DNA from: Bordetella parapertussis
Lineage (GTDB): Bacteria; Pseudomonadota; Gammaproteobacteria; Burkholderiales; Burkholderiaceae_C
Length of the DNA stretch: 45,881 nucleotides
Direction of reading: 5' to 3'
NCBI GenBank assembly: GCA_945861305.1
Contig: CAMATW010000023.1
Coordinates: 1 to 45,881 of the forward strand
Position 1 is the first letter of the stretch. Each line of letters starts with the position of its first letter. The position numbers were made by a program, and so were the translations under genes. Below the pieces are notes generated by a model. That model was not told the DNA's origin, did not search any database, and was given only the letters and a program-made list of their open reading frames with translations. This document shows, piece after piece, positions 6,613-16,017 of this stretch.

Positions 6613-8472
6613 ATGAAATCTATCTCTTTGAAGAGGCTCTTTGCTTCGCTAATTCAGGCTGCCCTGTCGGTTTCGGCCGTCTATGCGCAGTCAACGCCTG
6701 TAGACGCCCCCCTGAGCGAAATTGTGGTTACGGCGGCCCGAATGCCGCAGCCGTTAGCCGACTTGGTGGCCGATGTCACGGTCATCGACCGCGCGGAGAT
6801 CGAGCGCAGCGGTGCTGCGGCATTGGGCGATGTCTTGGCCCGCCTACCTGGTTTTGAAATTAGTCGCAATGGCGGCCCTGCCAGTACCACTGGCGTGTTT
6901 CTTCGCGGTGCGGAAACGCGCTTTACCGCCGTGTATATCGATGGCGTGCGGATCGATTCGCAATCGACAGGGGGGGCTACCTGGCAGGCTATACCTTTGT
7001 CGCAAATTGATCGTATTGAGGTGGTGCGCGGTGCGGTAGGCGCGGTTTACGGATCGGATGCCATTGCAGGCGCGATTCAAATTTTCACGCGCAAAGGTGA
7101 GATCGGTGTGCATCCCTATGTCGGGCTTGGGGTCGGCACCTATTCGACCTACAAAATGGAGGCGGGCATCAGTGGTGCGGATGCAAGCTGGAACTATGCG
7201 TTCGGATTCGCTCGCGATAGTAGCGAAGGTTTTAACGCTACGACAACCGGTAACCCTGATAAAGACGGTTTTACCGCAGAGTCTGCCAGCGCACGCCTAG
7301 GTTTTAAAGTCAATGCAGGACATCGCTTGGATGCAAGTTTTATGAGCAACCAGCAACGTGGCCAATACGATGGTTATACGCCTGGAATTGATGATGTGAC
7401 ACTTCAAAAACTACAAACTGCGTCGTTCAGTTGGCAAGCCCAATGGACTCCGCAGTACCGTAGCACCGTCAGCGTAGGAGTATCGCAGGATCGCTACGAA
7501 ACCACGCCTAGTGTGTACCTCACTGATACAAATCTAAACAGCTTTTACTGGCAAAACGAGTACCGCTTGGGAACATCGCTGTTGAGTGCCGCGCTCGAGC
7601 GTCGCGACGACAGTTTGAGTAACGCCGACACGACGCCTAAAGACACGAGCCATTTTCAAAATGCCTTAGCCCTCGGATACAACTGGGTGGAGGGCGCGCA
7701 GAGTCTGCAACTAAATGTGCGCCGCGACGTGGACAGTGCTTTTGGCGGTCAAAACACCGAGTCTCTGGGTTATGGCTATGCCGTATCACCCCAATGGCGG
7801 TTGACGGGTACCCTAGGCAACGCGTTTCGAGCACCTACATTGTTTCAGCGCTTCAGCATCTACGGTTCTTCCAATTTGCAAGCCGAAACCACTCAAAACA
7901 TGGAGGCTGGGTTGCGTTATTCAAGCGACGAAGGCAATTGGGGCATAACGGTTTACAGCAACGAGGCTAGCAACCTCATCGTCTATGACGTCAGCGTCCC
8001 CGAAAATTCCTGCGCAGCAAGGAGAAAAAACGCCAAGGGCGTGCTAAGTGGAGGATGCTATGGCAACATCGCAAAAGCTCGCTATGAGGGAGTAACGATC
8101 AGCGCTGCACGTGAATTTGGCATCGTCAGCACCCGTGCTTCGCTCGACTTGCAAAATCCCCGGGATCTTTCTACTGGCAATTTATTGGCGCGTCGCGCTC
8201 GTCAACACGCAGTGCTTGCGATCGAGGCACCTTGGAGCGGGTGGGTTGTGGGAACGGAGCTGCAGTTATCTTCCATGCGCTATGGGAATGCAGCCAACAC
8301 GATAGAACTGGCCGGCTATGGTCTCTTGAACCTTTACGCGCAAACCAAAATCGGTAAAGACCTGACCATGCTGCTGCGCCTGGACAATGCCAACGATGCC
8401 CAATACCAACTCGCCAACGGCTATGCGACTGCGGGCCGTAGTTGGTACACGGGCCTAAAGTGGGCTTTGTAG
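6613..8472 (+). CDS. btuB: TonB-dependent outer-membrane cobalamin receptor BtuB
   Basis: 619 residues from ATG 6613. A signal peptide (MKSISLKRLFASLIQAALSV... cut after VYAQ) is followed by a TonB box (SEIVVTAARM). The plug domain holds LPGFEISRNGG, VFLRGAETRFTAVYIDGVRID and IDRIEVVRGAVGAVYGSDAIAGAIQIFT. A 22-strand barrel ends in an aromatic C-terminus (WYTGLKWAL). It binds cobalamin at the cell surface and passes it to the periplasm using TonB energy. It is first behind the riboswitch and about 40 bases before cbiA. An in-frame GTG at 6583 would extend the protein, but the signal peptide favours 6613. Confidence 0.94.
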   Translation: MKSISLKRLFASLIQAALSVSAVYAQSTPVDAPLSEIVVTAARMPQPLADLVADVTVIDRAEIERSGAAALGDVLARLPGFEISRNGGPASTTGVFLRGAETRFTAVYIDGVRIDSQSTGGATWQAIPLSQIDRIEVVRGAVGAVYGSDAIAGAIQIFTRKGEIGVHPYVGLGVGTYSTYKMEAGISGADASWNYAFGFARDSSEGFNATTTGNPDKDGFTAESASARLGFKVNAGHRLDASFMSNQQRGQYDGYTPGIDDVTLQKLQTASFSWQAQWTPQYRSTVSVGVSQDRYETTPSVYLTDTNLNSFYWQNEYRLGTSLLSAALERRDDSLSNADTTPKDTSHFQNALALGYNWVEGAQSLQLNVRRDVDSAFGGQNTESLGYGYAVSPQWRLTGTLGNAFRAPTLFQRFSIYGSSNLQAETTQNMEAGLRYSSDEGNWGITVYSNEASNLIVYDVSVPENSCAARRKNAKGVLSGGCYGNIAKARYEGVTISAAREFGIVSTRASLDLQNPRDLSTGNLLARRARQHAVLAIEAPWSGWVVGTELQLSSMRYGNAANTIELAGYGLLNLYAQTKIGKDLTMLLRLDNANDAQYQLANGYATAGRSWYTGLKWAL

Positions 8473-8512
8473 CCCCAGCCGGTGTGAAACCAAATTGCTT
8501 GCCAGAAAACTT

Positions 8513-9847
8513 ATGAGCGCTAGATCCTGCCCGGCTATCCTCATCGCCGCCCCGGCCTCCGGTCAAGGCAAGACGACGGTCGTGTCGGCATTGGCGCGGT
8601 TGCATGCGCGCCAGGGGCGCAAGGTGCGGGTGTTCAAGTGCGGGCCAGATTTTCTGGACCCTTATTGGCATGCGCTGGCCAGCGGCCAGGCGGTGTACCA
8701 ACTCGATTTGTGGATGACCGGCGCCGACGACTGCCGAGCGCGCTTGGCGCAGGCATCGTCCGAGGCAGACCTGATCATCGTCGAAGGCGTGATGGGGCTG
8801 TTTGACGGCGAACCCAGCGCCGCCGATTTGGCCGAGCGCTTTGGCCTGCATGTGCTGGCGGTCATAGACGCTGGCGCCATGGCCGGCACTTTTGGCGCGC
8901 TCGCATGGGGCTTGCAACACTATCGCCCAGCCATGCCCTGGGCCGGTGTATTAGCTAACCGCGTGGCCAGCGAAGGCCATGCCGCTATGCTGAAAAACAG
9001 TGTGCGTGCTTCTGCCGACTGGCTGGGTGCTCTGATGCGCGATGACACGTTTACTTTGCCCGAGCGCCATCTGGGCTTGACGGTGGCCAGTGAAGTGGGC
9101 GATGCGATGGCGCGTCTGGACGCCGCTGCTGACGCGCTGGCTGCGACGCCTTTGGGACGCATGGCGCCGAAAGACATGGCGCACTGGGCTTTGCGCTTGC
9201 CCGTTGGGCCAAAGCCTGCCGTAAGCTCGGCCAAACTTTTGCAAGGCCGCACCATTGCCGTGGCTCGCGACGCCGCGTTTTGTTTTATTTACCGGGCCAA
9301 TCTCGATTGCTTGCAGGAGTTGGGCGCAGAACTGGCGTTCTTCTCGCCCTTGCAAGACAGCGCTTTGCCGGTCTGTGATGCTGTGTGGCTGCCCGGCGGT
9401 TACCCGGAGTTGCACGCGCAAGTGCTGGGTGCCAACCATACGCTGCGCGATAGCCTCTCGCAACATATCGCCCACAACAAGCCGGTCTGGGCCGAATGCG
9501 GCGGCATGATGGTTTTGTTTGAAACGCTGATCGATGCCGATGGCCAAAGCCACGCGCAATGGGGATTGCTGCCAGGAACAGTGCGTATGCAAAAACGCTT
9601 AGCTGCTTTAGGCCCGCATCAATTGCTCATGCCCGCCGGGCTTTTGCGCGGACATACTTTTCATTACTCCACTTGCGACAGCACTGCGTCAGTGCGCCAG
9701 CGAACCGCGCGTCCAGGCCAGGATTCTAAGCCTGACGCAGGCGAAGCCTTGTATTACAGTGGATCGGTGCAGGCCAGTTATTTCCATGCTTGGTTCCCCT
9801 CCAACCTGGTAGCCACCGCAGCGCTGTTTATCGGCCAAGGAGCATAG
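8513..9847 (+). CDS. cbiA: Cobyrinate a,c-diamide synthase (CbiA/CobB)
   Basis: 444 residues. The N-terminal ATPase domain starts APASGQGKTTVVSALARLH and holds CGPDFLDPYWH and EGVMGLFDG. The C-terminal glutamine amidotransferase (triad-type) domain has LPGGYPELHA and the nucleophile cysteine in WAECGGMMVLF, then RGHTFHYS with the conserved His. It amidates the a and c side chains of cobyrinic acid (or the hydrogenobyrinic form) using ATP and glutamine. It is the earliest corrin step encoded in this block; ring-building genes are absent here. ATG 8513 is preferred to an upstream TTG. Confidence 0.94.
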   Translation: MSARSCPAILIAAPASGQGKTTVVSALARLHARQGRKVRVFKCGPDFLDPYWHALASGQAVYQLDLWMTGADDCRARLAQASSEADLIIVEGVMGLFDGEPSAADLAERFGLHVLAVIDAGAMAGTFGALAWGLQHYRPAMPWAGVLANRVASEGHAAMLKNSVRASADWLGALMRDDTFTLPERHLGLTVASEVGDAMARLDAAADALAATPLGRMAPKDMAHWALRLPVGPKPAVSSAKLLQGRTIAVARDAAFCFIYRANLDCLQELGAELAFFSPLQDSALPVCDAVWLPGGYPELHAQVLGANHTLRDSLSQHIAHNKPVWAECGGMMVLFETLIDADGQSHAQWGLLPGTVRMQKRLAALGPHQLLMPAGLLRGHTFHYSTCDSTASVRQRTARPGQDSKPDAGEALYYSGSVQASYFHAWFPSNLVATAALFIGQGA

Positions 9848-9851
9848 AGCT

Positions 9852-10670
9852 ATGACAACTGGCTTTGACTTTCCTATCGGTCCGCAGCGCATTATTTGCA
9901 TGACCGAGGAGACCACCGAGTGGCTGTACCTGCTCGGTCAGGAGCATCGCATTGTGGGTATTTCCGGCTACACCGTGCGTCCCGCTCGTGCGAGGCAAGA
10001 GAAGCCGCGCATCAGCGCGTTTACCAGCGCGAAGATCGACAAGATCCTGGCATTGCAGCCCGATTGCGTGCTGGGTTTTTCGGACTTGCAAGCCGATATC
10101 GCATCGACACTGATCCGCCAAGGCGTGCAAGTGACGATTTTTAACCAGCGCAGCGTGGCCGAGATTTTGTCCATGCTTTACCAGGTGGGCGCGATGGTCG
10201 GCCAAGCGGAGCAGGCCATGGAGCGCATCACCGTCATGCAAGCCCAGATGCAGACGGTGGCGCTTGCCGCTGCAGCCTTGCCACGCAGACCACGTGTGTA
10301 TTTTGAAGAATGGGACGAGCCGCCTATCAGCGCTATCCGCTGGGTTTCCGAACTCATGGGAATTGCCGGCGGCGATGATTGTTTCCCAGAGTTGGCGCAG
10401 CAGTCTTTGGGTAAAAACCGCATCATTGCCGATAGCAGTGAGATCGTGCGGCGCGACCCGGACATCATCATCGGCTCTTGGTGCGGCAAAAAATTCCGCC
10501 CCGAAAAAGTCGCAGCGCGCGATGGTTGGCAAAACGTCAAAGCAGTACAACACAGGCAGTTGTTTGAAATCAAGTCGCCCGACATATTGCAACCCGGCCC
10601 GGCATCGCTGACCGATGGTTTGGCGCATCTGCATCGCATCATCATGGACTGGGCACGTATGTATGCATAA
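9852..10670 (+). CDS. Cobalamin-binding, BtuF-like protein lacking a signal peptide
   Basis: 272 residues with the TroA/BtuF periplasmic-binding fold: PQRIICMTEETTEWLYLLGQEHRIVGIS, then KIDKILALQPDCVLGFSDLQADIASTLIRQGVQV, and a C-terminal lobe with IIADSSEIVRRDPDIIIGSWCG. The N-terminus (MTTGFDFPIGPQR) has no signal peptide or lipobox, so it should stay in the cytoplasm. A second BtuF-like gene with a signal peptide lies two genes downstream, so this one is not the ordinary periplasmic carrier. Its start is four bases past the cbiA stop and its end overlaps cobU by eight bases. A role in holding a corrinoid intermediate in the cytoplasm is inference. Confidence 0.75.
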   Translation: MTTGFDFPIGPQRIICMTEETTEWLYLLGQEHRIVGISGYTVRPARARQEKPRISAFTSAKIDKILALQPDCVLGFSDLQADIASTLIRQGVQVTIFNQRSVAEILSMLYQVGAMVGQAEQAMERITVMQAQMQTVALAAAALPRRPRVYFEEWDEPPISAIRWVSELMGIAGGDDCFPELAQQSLGKNRIIADSSEIVRRDPDIIIGSWCGKKFRPEKVAARDGWQNVKAVQHRQLFEIKSPDILQPGPASLTDGLAHLHRIIMDWARMYA

Positions 10671-11244
10671 AGCACTGACTATCGCGTCCAGCGAATTCAT
10701 CCTAGGCGGCCAAAAAAGCGGCAAGTCACGGCGCGCCGAAATGCTGGCGCAGCATTGGCTTGGTATGTCAGCAAATCATCGAGCCGTATTAATCGCCACC
10801 GCTCAGCCTTGGGACGAGGAAATGCGCGCGCGCATTGCGCGACATCAGGCCGACCGGGCGCAGCGTGTGCCTGGGATGCAAACCATTGAAGAGCCCCTGG
10901 CTTTGGCGCAGACCCTGGCCGCGCACAGCCGACCCGATGTGCTGCTGGTGGTCGATTGCCTTACCTTGTGGCTGACCAACGGCATGATGCCAATGCACCC
11001 GCAAGCAGATGCCGCGTTTGATGTCGAAAGCCAGGTGTCTGCCTTGGCAGAGTCGATTTCAATGGCCACTGGCCCGGTGGTCTTGGTGGGCAATGAAATT
11101 GGTATGGGCGTGATTCCTATGGGCGCTGAGGTGCGTGCTTTTGTCGATGCACTGGGTCGGCTCAACCAACGTGTGGCCCTGGTTTGTGCGCGTGTCACCT
11201 TGATGGCTGCCGGCCTGCCCCTGACTTTGAAAGCTGCTCCATGA
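10663..11244 (+). CDS. cobU: Adenosylcobinamide kinase / adenosylcobinamide-phosphate guanylyltransferase
   Basis: 193 residues from ATG 10663. The P-loop FILGGQKSGKSRRAEML is near the start. RIARHQADRAQR carries the histidine that takes the GMP group, followed by TIEEP and the Asp motif VVDCLTLWLTN. The C-terminus has VLVGNEIGMGVIPM. The enzyme phosphorylates adenosylcobinamide and transfers GMP to give AdoCbi-GDP, the substrate of CobS. It overlaps both neighbours (8 bases with the BtuF-like gene, 4 with btuF). Confidence 0.94.
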   Translation: MHKALTIASSEFILGGQKSGKSRRAEMLAQHWLGMSANHRAVLIATAQPWDEEMRARIARHQADRAQRVPGMQTIEEPLALAQTLAAHSRPDVLLVVDCLTLWLTNGMMPMHPQADAAFDVESQVSALAESISMATGPVVLVGNEIGMGVIPMGAEVRAFVDALGRLNQRVALVCARVTLMAAGLPLTLKAAP

Positions 11245-12119
11245 ACCGCTATTGCTTTGCTTTGCTGCTTGTCCTGTTGCAATCGTTGGCAGCGCAAGCT
11301 TTGGAAGTCGTGGATGACCGCGGTTTTCGCACCACTTTGCCGCATGCGCCGCAGCGCATTGTCAGTCTGTTACCGTCCTTAACCGAGTCGATTTGCGAAC
11401 TTGGCTATTGCCAGCGCTTGGTAGGCGTTGACCGCTATTCCAACTTTCCTTTAAGTATGCAAAGCCTGCCCCAATTGGGTGGCGGCTTGGACCCGAACAT
11501 TGAAGCCATTGTGGCGCTTAAGCCCGACGTGGTGGTGATGGCGGCATCGTCGCGAGCGGGTGAGCGCTTGCGCGCGCTGGGTTTGCAGGTGGTGGCGCTG
11601 GAGCCCAAAACCCATGCCGATGTGCAACGCGTCTTACGCAAACTTGGTCAGTTACTCGAAGCTCCCGACGTCGACAAAATTTGGCGCGCCATCGATGCTG
11701 GGGTATCAGCTGCTGCCCAATCGATACCGCCCTCGGCACGCGGCAAGCGGGTGTATTTTGAGGTCAATCCCGGCCCTTATGGCGCGGGCGAGACCTCTTT
11801 CATCGGCGAAACCCTAACCCGCCTGGGCGCCAAAAACATCATTCCCGCCAAGCTCGGCCCCTTCCCTAAGCTCAACCCCGAATTTATTGTGCGCGCTAAC
11901 CCGGACCTCATCATGGTCGGTGACAGCAGCGCCGAGGCGATGCTGCAGCGCCCGGGCTGGCCTGCCATGCGCGCTGTACGTGAACAACGCATGTGCGCGT
12001 TTTCACCCGCGCAGTCCAACGTGCTGGTACGCCCCGGCCCGCGCATGGCCGAGGCGGCGCGCTTGATGGCTACCTGCCTGAGCGAAAAAGCGACGGGTAT
12101 GCGAAAGGTGCAACCATGA
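11241..12119 (+). CDS. btuF: Periplasmic cobalamin-binding protein BtuF
   Basis: 292 residues. A signal peptide (MNRYCFALLLVLLQSLAAQA) is followed by LEVVDDRGFRTTLPHAPQRIVSLLPSLTESICELG, the canonical start of a mature BtuF/TroA-like protein. Later motifs are LGGGLDPNIEAIVALKPDVVVMAAS and GAGETSFIGETLTRLGAKNIIP. It captures cobalamin in the periplasm and delivers it to BtuCD. An open frame extends upstream into cobU, but the signal peptide fixes ATG 11241, which overlaps the cobU stop as ATGA. The same overlap joins it to btuC. Confidence 0.93.
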   Translation: MNRYCFALLLVLLQSLAAQALEVVDDRGFRTTLPHAPQRIVSLLPSLTESICELGYCQRLVGVDRYSNFPLSMQSLPQLGGGLDPNIEAIVALKPDVVVMAASSRAGERLRALGLQVVALEPKTHADVQRVLRKLGQLLEAPDVDKIWRAIDAGVSAAAQSIPPSARGKRVYFEVNPGPYGAGETSFIGETLTRLGAKNIIPAKLGPFPKLNPEFIVRANPDLIMVGDSSAEAMLQRPGWPAMRAVREQRMCAFSPAQSNVLVRPGPRMAEAARLMATCLSEKATGMRKVQP

Positions 12120-13186
12120 ACGTAGCCGCGCTGCGTCTGGCTGTGGTCTTGCTGCTGCTTAGCGCAGCACTGACGCTGTTGGGCGTGTGCGTGGGCAGCG
12201 CTGGTTTTGAGGATTTACTCGGCCCCTTATTGCATCCGCAGACCGACGCCGAAGAAAGCGCACTGGCCGCGCAAATCGTGTGGGATATCCGCTTGCCCCG
12301 AACCATCGGCGCATGGACTGCTGGCGCTTTGCTGGGCTTGGCCGGCGCGGTGGCGCAAGGCTTGTTTCGTAACCCGCTGGCTGACCCCTATTTGCTCGGC
12401 AGCGCCTCGGGCGCGGCACTGGGTGTGGCGCTCACACTACTGGCCATGGGTGGCGCTGCCGGCATGCTGGGCGGCACCATGATGAGCGCCGGTACTACTT
12501 TCAGCGTCTACTCGGGCAGCCTGTTGGTGCGCCTGGGGTTGACCGGCGCAGCCTTTGTGGGCGCGGTGTTGGCGGTGCTGCTCACGCTGGTCTTATCGCG
12601 TGGCGTGCAACATACTTTGCGCTTGTTGCTCGCGGGCGTGGTGGTAGGTGTGGTTTTGGGGGCGGCAACCCAATTGGTCTTGTTGTTCACGCCTGAATCC
12701 TTGCAGACCATGCAATCGTTTATGTTGGGCTCAACCGCCTTTACCGGTTGGGCTGCATGCGGCCTGATGGTCGGGGTCTGGTTGCTGGGCGTGGCCATTG
12801 CTTGGGCGCTCGGACGTGTGCTGGACGGACTCAGTCTGGGGGAGACTACGGCGCGCAGTCTGGGCCTACCGGTCGCCTCCATTCGCATGGTGCTGATCGG
12901 CGTGCTGGCTATCGCCACTGGAACTGCGGTCGCGCAAACCGGCTTGATTGCTTTTGTCGGCCTGGCAGCGCCGCATTTGGTGCGCTCGGTCTTGAGCACG
13001 GGTTACCGCTGGTTGATTGTGTTGGCGAGTCTGGTGGGCGCGGTTTTGCTCATGGCTGCTGATGTACTGGCCCGCTGGCTGATTGCCCCTCAGGAGCTGC
13101 CCGTGGGCGTGGTGACCGCTGTGCTCGGTGGTGCGTATTTGCTCTGGCTGATGCACCGCAATACGGTGGCACAAGGGGCTGCTTGA
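12116..13186 (+). CDS. btuC: Cobalamin ABC transporter permease BtuC
   Basis: 356 residues, mostly hydrophobic, with about ten membrane helices. FecCD-family motifs are RLPRTIGAWTAGALLGLAGA, FRNPLADPYLLGSASGAALG and FVGLAAPHLVRSVLS. The last is the cytoplasmic coupling helix that contacts BtuD. It forms the inner-membrane channel of the vitamin B12 importer. Overlaps btuF by four bases and is one base short of btuD. Confidence 0.95.
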   Translation: MNVAALRLAVVLLLLSAALTLLGVCVGSAGFEDLLGPLLHPQTDAEESALAAQIVWDIRLPRTIGAWTAGALLGLAGAVAQGLFRNPLADPYLLGSASGAALGVALTLLAMGGAAGMLGGTMMSAGTTFSVYSGSLLVRLGLTGAAFVGAVLAVLLTLVLSRGVQHTLRLLLAGVVVGVVLGAATQLVLLFTPESLQTMQSFMLGSTAFTGWAACGLMVGVWLLGVAIAWALGRVLDGLSLGETTARSLGLPVASIRMVLIGVLAIATGTAVAQTGLIAFVGLAAPHLVRSVLSTGYRWLIVLASLVGAVLLMAADVLARWLIAPQELPVGVVTAVLGGAYLLWLMHRNTVAQGAA

Positions 13187-13187
13187 T

Positions 13188-13970
13188 ATGTCCGCCACAA
13201 CTGCTTCAAGCGCGCTGAAGGCGCAGCAATTAAAGGTCAGCCTGACGGGTAGGCCGGTGCTGCATGGCCTGGACTTGAACATTGCTGCTGGTCATTGGAC
13301 CAGCATCGTCGGCCCTAATGGCGCAGGCAAGTCCACCTTGCTCAAAGCATTGGCTGGCTTATTGCCGGTTACTGGCCATGTTGAGTTGCTAGGCCAGCCC
13401 TTGCACAGCCTGCCGGCACGCACCCGCGCATTGCAAATGGCCTGGTTGGGGCAAAACGAAAGCACGGGCGATGACCTCAAAGTTTGGGACGTCGCCATGC
13501 TGGGCCGCCTGCCGCACCAGTCCTGGTTGGGCGCCTCCAGCCCTGCAGACCATCTGGCAGTTGAGCAGGCCTTGCGCGCCACCCATGCCTGGGAGTGGCG
13601 CGAGCGTGCGCTGGGCCAGCTCTCGGCAGGTGAGCGCCAGCGTGTGCTTTTGGCGCGGGCGCTGGCGGTGCAAGCGCAGGTGCTGCTGATGGACGAACCA
13701 CTTGCCAACCTGGACCCGCCGCACCAAGCCGATTGGCTGCAACTGGTGCGTGATCTGGTCGCCCAAGGGCGCACCGTGGTGAGCGTCTTGCACGAGATTT
13801 CGATGGCCTTGCATGCAGATACCATGGTTGTGATGGCGCAAGGCGGTATCACCCACCATGGGCCTTGCGCTGATGCGCAAACCCACCGCGCCGTGGAGCA
13901 GGTGTTCGACCATCGATTAGCCATCCATGCCTTGGCTGGCCAATGGGTGGCAATTCCCTCAAATACCTGA
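13188..13970 (+). CDS. btuD: Cobalamin ABC transporter ATPase BtuD
   Basis: 260 residues. Walker A GPNGAGKSTLLKAL is near residue 44, the signature LSAGERQRVLLARAL near 145, Walker B VLLMDEPLANLD near 165, and the switch His in VVSVLHEIS near 203. It powers BtuC-mediated uptake of cobalamin. LSAGERQRV is a slight variant of LSGGQ, usual in BtuD/FecE-type proteins. Confidence 0.94.
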   Translation: MSATTASSALKAQQLKVSLTGRPVLHGLDLNIAAGHWTSIVGPNGAGKSTLLKALAGLLPVTGHVELLGQPLHSLPARTRALQMAWLGQNESTGDDLKVWDVAMLGRLPHQSWLGASSPADHLAVEQALRATHAWEWRERALGQLSAGERQRVLLARALAVQAQVLLMDEPLANLDPPHQADWLQLVRDLVAQGRTVVSVLHEISMALHADTMVVMAQGGITHHGPCADAQTHRAVEQVFDHRLAIHALAGQWVAIPSNT

Positions 13971-13997
13971 TACCTATTTTTAAGAAGGTCTAAGCCC

Positions 13998-14567
13998 ATG
14001 CAAATAGAAACGCCTCCTACCGAAAAGCCTTATGAAAAATCCGAGGGCGAGCGGCGCGGCCTCATCATCGTCAACACTGGTGACGGTAAAGGCAAAAGCA
14101 CCTCGGCTTTTGGGTTGGCTTTGCGCGCCCACGGACGCGCCAAGAGGGTGAAGATTTTTCAGTTCATGAAAGTGCCTTCGGCGCGCTTTGGCGAACACCG
14201 CATGTTTGAACAACTGGGCATCCCCATCGAAGGCCTGGGCGACGGCTTTAGCTGGAAAAGCCAGGACCTTGAACACAGCGCGCAATTGGCACGCGATGGC
14301 TGGCAAAAAGCCAAAGCGGCTATCCAAAGCGGTGAGTACTTCATGGTCACGCTAGACGAAATCACCTACCCGCTGATTTACGGCTGGATGCCACTGGACG
14401 ATGTGCTCGACACCTTGCGCAGCCGCCCCAGCCATGTGCACGTGGTGCTGACCGGGCGCCGCTGCCCCCCGGAAATCATCGCGTTGGCAGACACCGTGAC
14501 CGAGATGACCATGGTTAAGCATGCATTCCAAGCCGGCATCCCGGCGCAGCGCGGTATTGAAGACTGA
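13998..14567 (+). CDS. cobO: Corrinoid adenosyltransferase CobO (CobA/BtuR type)
   Basis: 189 residues. The Walker A variant [21 protein letters not shown] is near residue 31, followed by [35 protein letters not shown] and [21 protein letters not shown], all typical of the family. It transfers the adenosyl group of ATP to Co(I) corrinoids, making the AdoCbl form that also controls the riboswitch. A 27-base gap from btuD with no terminator suggests cotranscription. Confidence 0.95.
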   Translation: MQIETPPTEKPYEKSEGERRGLIIVNTGDGKGKSTSAFGLALRAHGRAKRVKIFQFMKVPSARFGEHRMFEQLGIPIEGLGDGFSWKSQDLEHSAQLARDGWQKAKAAIQSGEYFMVTLDEITYPLIYGWMPLDDVLDTLRSRPSHVHVVLTGRRCPPEIIALADTVTEMTMVKHAFQAGIPAQRGIED

Positions 14568-14647
14568 GCGAGCTCCAACCTTTGCTCCTTCGCCAAGCAC
14601 TGAAGTATTGCGGGGCATACACTTCCATAGAAACCGAAAGCCCGTTT

Positions 14648-14995
14648 GTGACTACCGAAGCCGTTCCCAAACCCTCCATCACCCCATACAAACACTATGT
14701 GCTTATGTGTACCGGTCCGCGCTGTGGGCAGGAGGGTGCAGGGCAGGCGCTCTACGACAGCTTGTGGCCCAAGCTCAAGGCGGCCGGCATCCACGAGGGG
14801 CCAGAGCGAACCAAGTTCAACAGCGTTAGCTGTTTTGGGGCTTGCAAAGGCGGCCCAGTGATGTGTGTGCAGCCCCAGGGCATCTGGTACTACAACGTGA
14901 CACCGACCAATTTGGACCGCATCATTGCAGAGCACCTGGTGGGTGACCAAGCCTTGCAGGAGTTGGTTTTTCACCAGGGCCCACAGGACGGTTGA
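14648..14995 (+). CDS. Thioredoxin-like 2Fe-2S ferredoxin
   Basis: About 115 residues from GTG 14648; an upstream TTG at 14582 would add 22 residues. Four cysteines fit the thioredoxin-like 2Fe-2S ferredoxin family: two in VLMCTGPRCGQEG, near the N-terminus, and two in SCFGACKGGPVMCV. Such proteins carry one electron. It is embedded between cobO and cbiB with a four-base overlap to cbiB, so supplying an electron for Co(II) to Co(I) reduction before adenosylation is a reasonable inference but unproven. Confidence 0.82.
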   Translation: MTTEAVPKPSITPYKHYVLMCTGPRCGQEGAGQALYDSLWPKLKAAGIHEGPERTKFNSVSCFGACKGGPVMCVQPQGIWYYNVTPTNLDRIIAEHLVGDQALQELVFHQGPQDG

Positions 14996-16017
14996 TTATC
15001 TTGTCCATTCAAATTTTATTGGCATTGCTGGTAGCTCTGGCGATAGACCATTTTCTCGGTGAGCCGCCAGTGCGCTTTCACCCGGTGGTGTGGATGGGCA
15101 ATTACCTCACCTGGGCTGGCGAGCAGGTGCAATCCCTGAGCCGCCGGACACTAGCCTCTGGTGATGCGGCTATCGATTCCGAACCGGCCGACTTACCCGC
15201 CTTCGCCCTTGGTGCGCTGGCCTGGCTATGGGGCATGTTGCTGGTGGGTGCGGCGGCGTATGGCATCGAGCAAAGCGTTATGGCATGGTTGGAGCCGCTC
15301 AGCTGGGCAGGCCTACTTATGGCTGCGCTGCTGTTGGGTCTGGTGCTCAAACCGGCATTGGCCTGGGCCATGTTGCGCACCGAGACGCAGGCGGTGGACG
15401 AAGCTCTCAGCGGCGTACCCGATGGCTCACTGGCGCGCGGGCGCAAGCGCCTAAGTTTTCTGGTTAGCCGGGATGTGACGGACTTGAGCGAGGTGCAAGT
15501 GCGAGAAAGCGTTATCGAGTCGCTGGCGGAAAACCTGAACGACTCAGTGGTAGCGCCGATATTTTGGTTTGTCGTACTGGGCCTGCCGGGTGCGCTGATG
15601 TACCGCTTTGCCAATACGGCCGATGCCATGTGGGGCTACCCTGGTATATACCGTGGACGCAACTGGCAATGGGCCGGCAAGTGGGCGGCACGCACGGACG
15701 ATGTGCTGAGTTGGCTACCGGCGCGTATCACCGCCTTACTGCTGGCGCTGGCTGCGGCAGGTGTGTCCTTAAAGTCGTTGTACCTCGACGCGGCGCGCAC
15801 ACCGTCACCCAATAGCGGCTGGCCCATGGCTGCGATGGCGCTGGCGCTGGGTTGCAGTCTGAGCAAGCCAGAGGTCTATGTCTTGAATGCGCCAGGCCGC
15901 GAGCCCGAAGCGGCGGACATCGAGCGCGCCATCCGTCTGGCGGGCCGGGCGCTGTTGATAGGCGTGGCAGGCCTGGTGGTGTTTACCTTGGTAGGCATGC
16001 TGAAGGGCTTGCCATGA
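14992..16017 (+). CDS. cbiB: Adenosylcobinamide-phosphate synthase CbiB
   Basis: 341 residues from TTG 14992 (a second TTG at 15001 is also possible). The N-terminal helix ends in LAIDHFLGEPPVRFHPVVWMGNYL, a family hallmark. Later motifs are SRDVTDLSEVQVRESVIESLAENLNDSVVAPIFWF and the membrane segments near both ends. CbiB joins aminopropanol phosphate, or its precursor, to adenosylcobyric acid. Its partner CobD is the next gene, overlapping by four bases. Confidence 0.94.
   Translation: MIILSIQILLALLVALAIDHFLGEPPVRFHPVVWMGNYLTWAGEQVQSLSRRTLASGDAAIDSEPADLPAFALGALAWLWGMLLVGAAAYGIEQSVMAWLEPLSWAGLLMAALLLGLVLKPALAWAMLRTETQAVDEALSGVPDGSLARGRKRLSFLVSRDVTDLSEVQVRESVIESLAENLNDSVVAPIFWFVVLGLPGALMYRFANTADAMWGYPGIYRGRNWQWAGKWAARTDDVLSWLPARITALLLALAAAGVSLKSLYLDAARTPSPNSGWPMAAMALALGCSLSKPEVYVLNAPGREPEAADIERAIRLAGRALLIGVAGLVVFTLVGMLKGLP

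Noticed and set aside
11993..12115. Upstream extension of btuC
   Set aside because: It lies inside btuF in another frame; the ATG at 12116 overlaps the btuF stop like other genes in the block.
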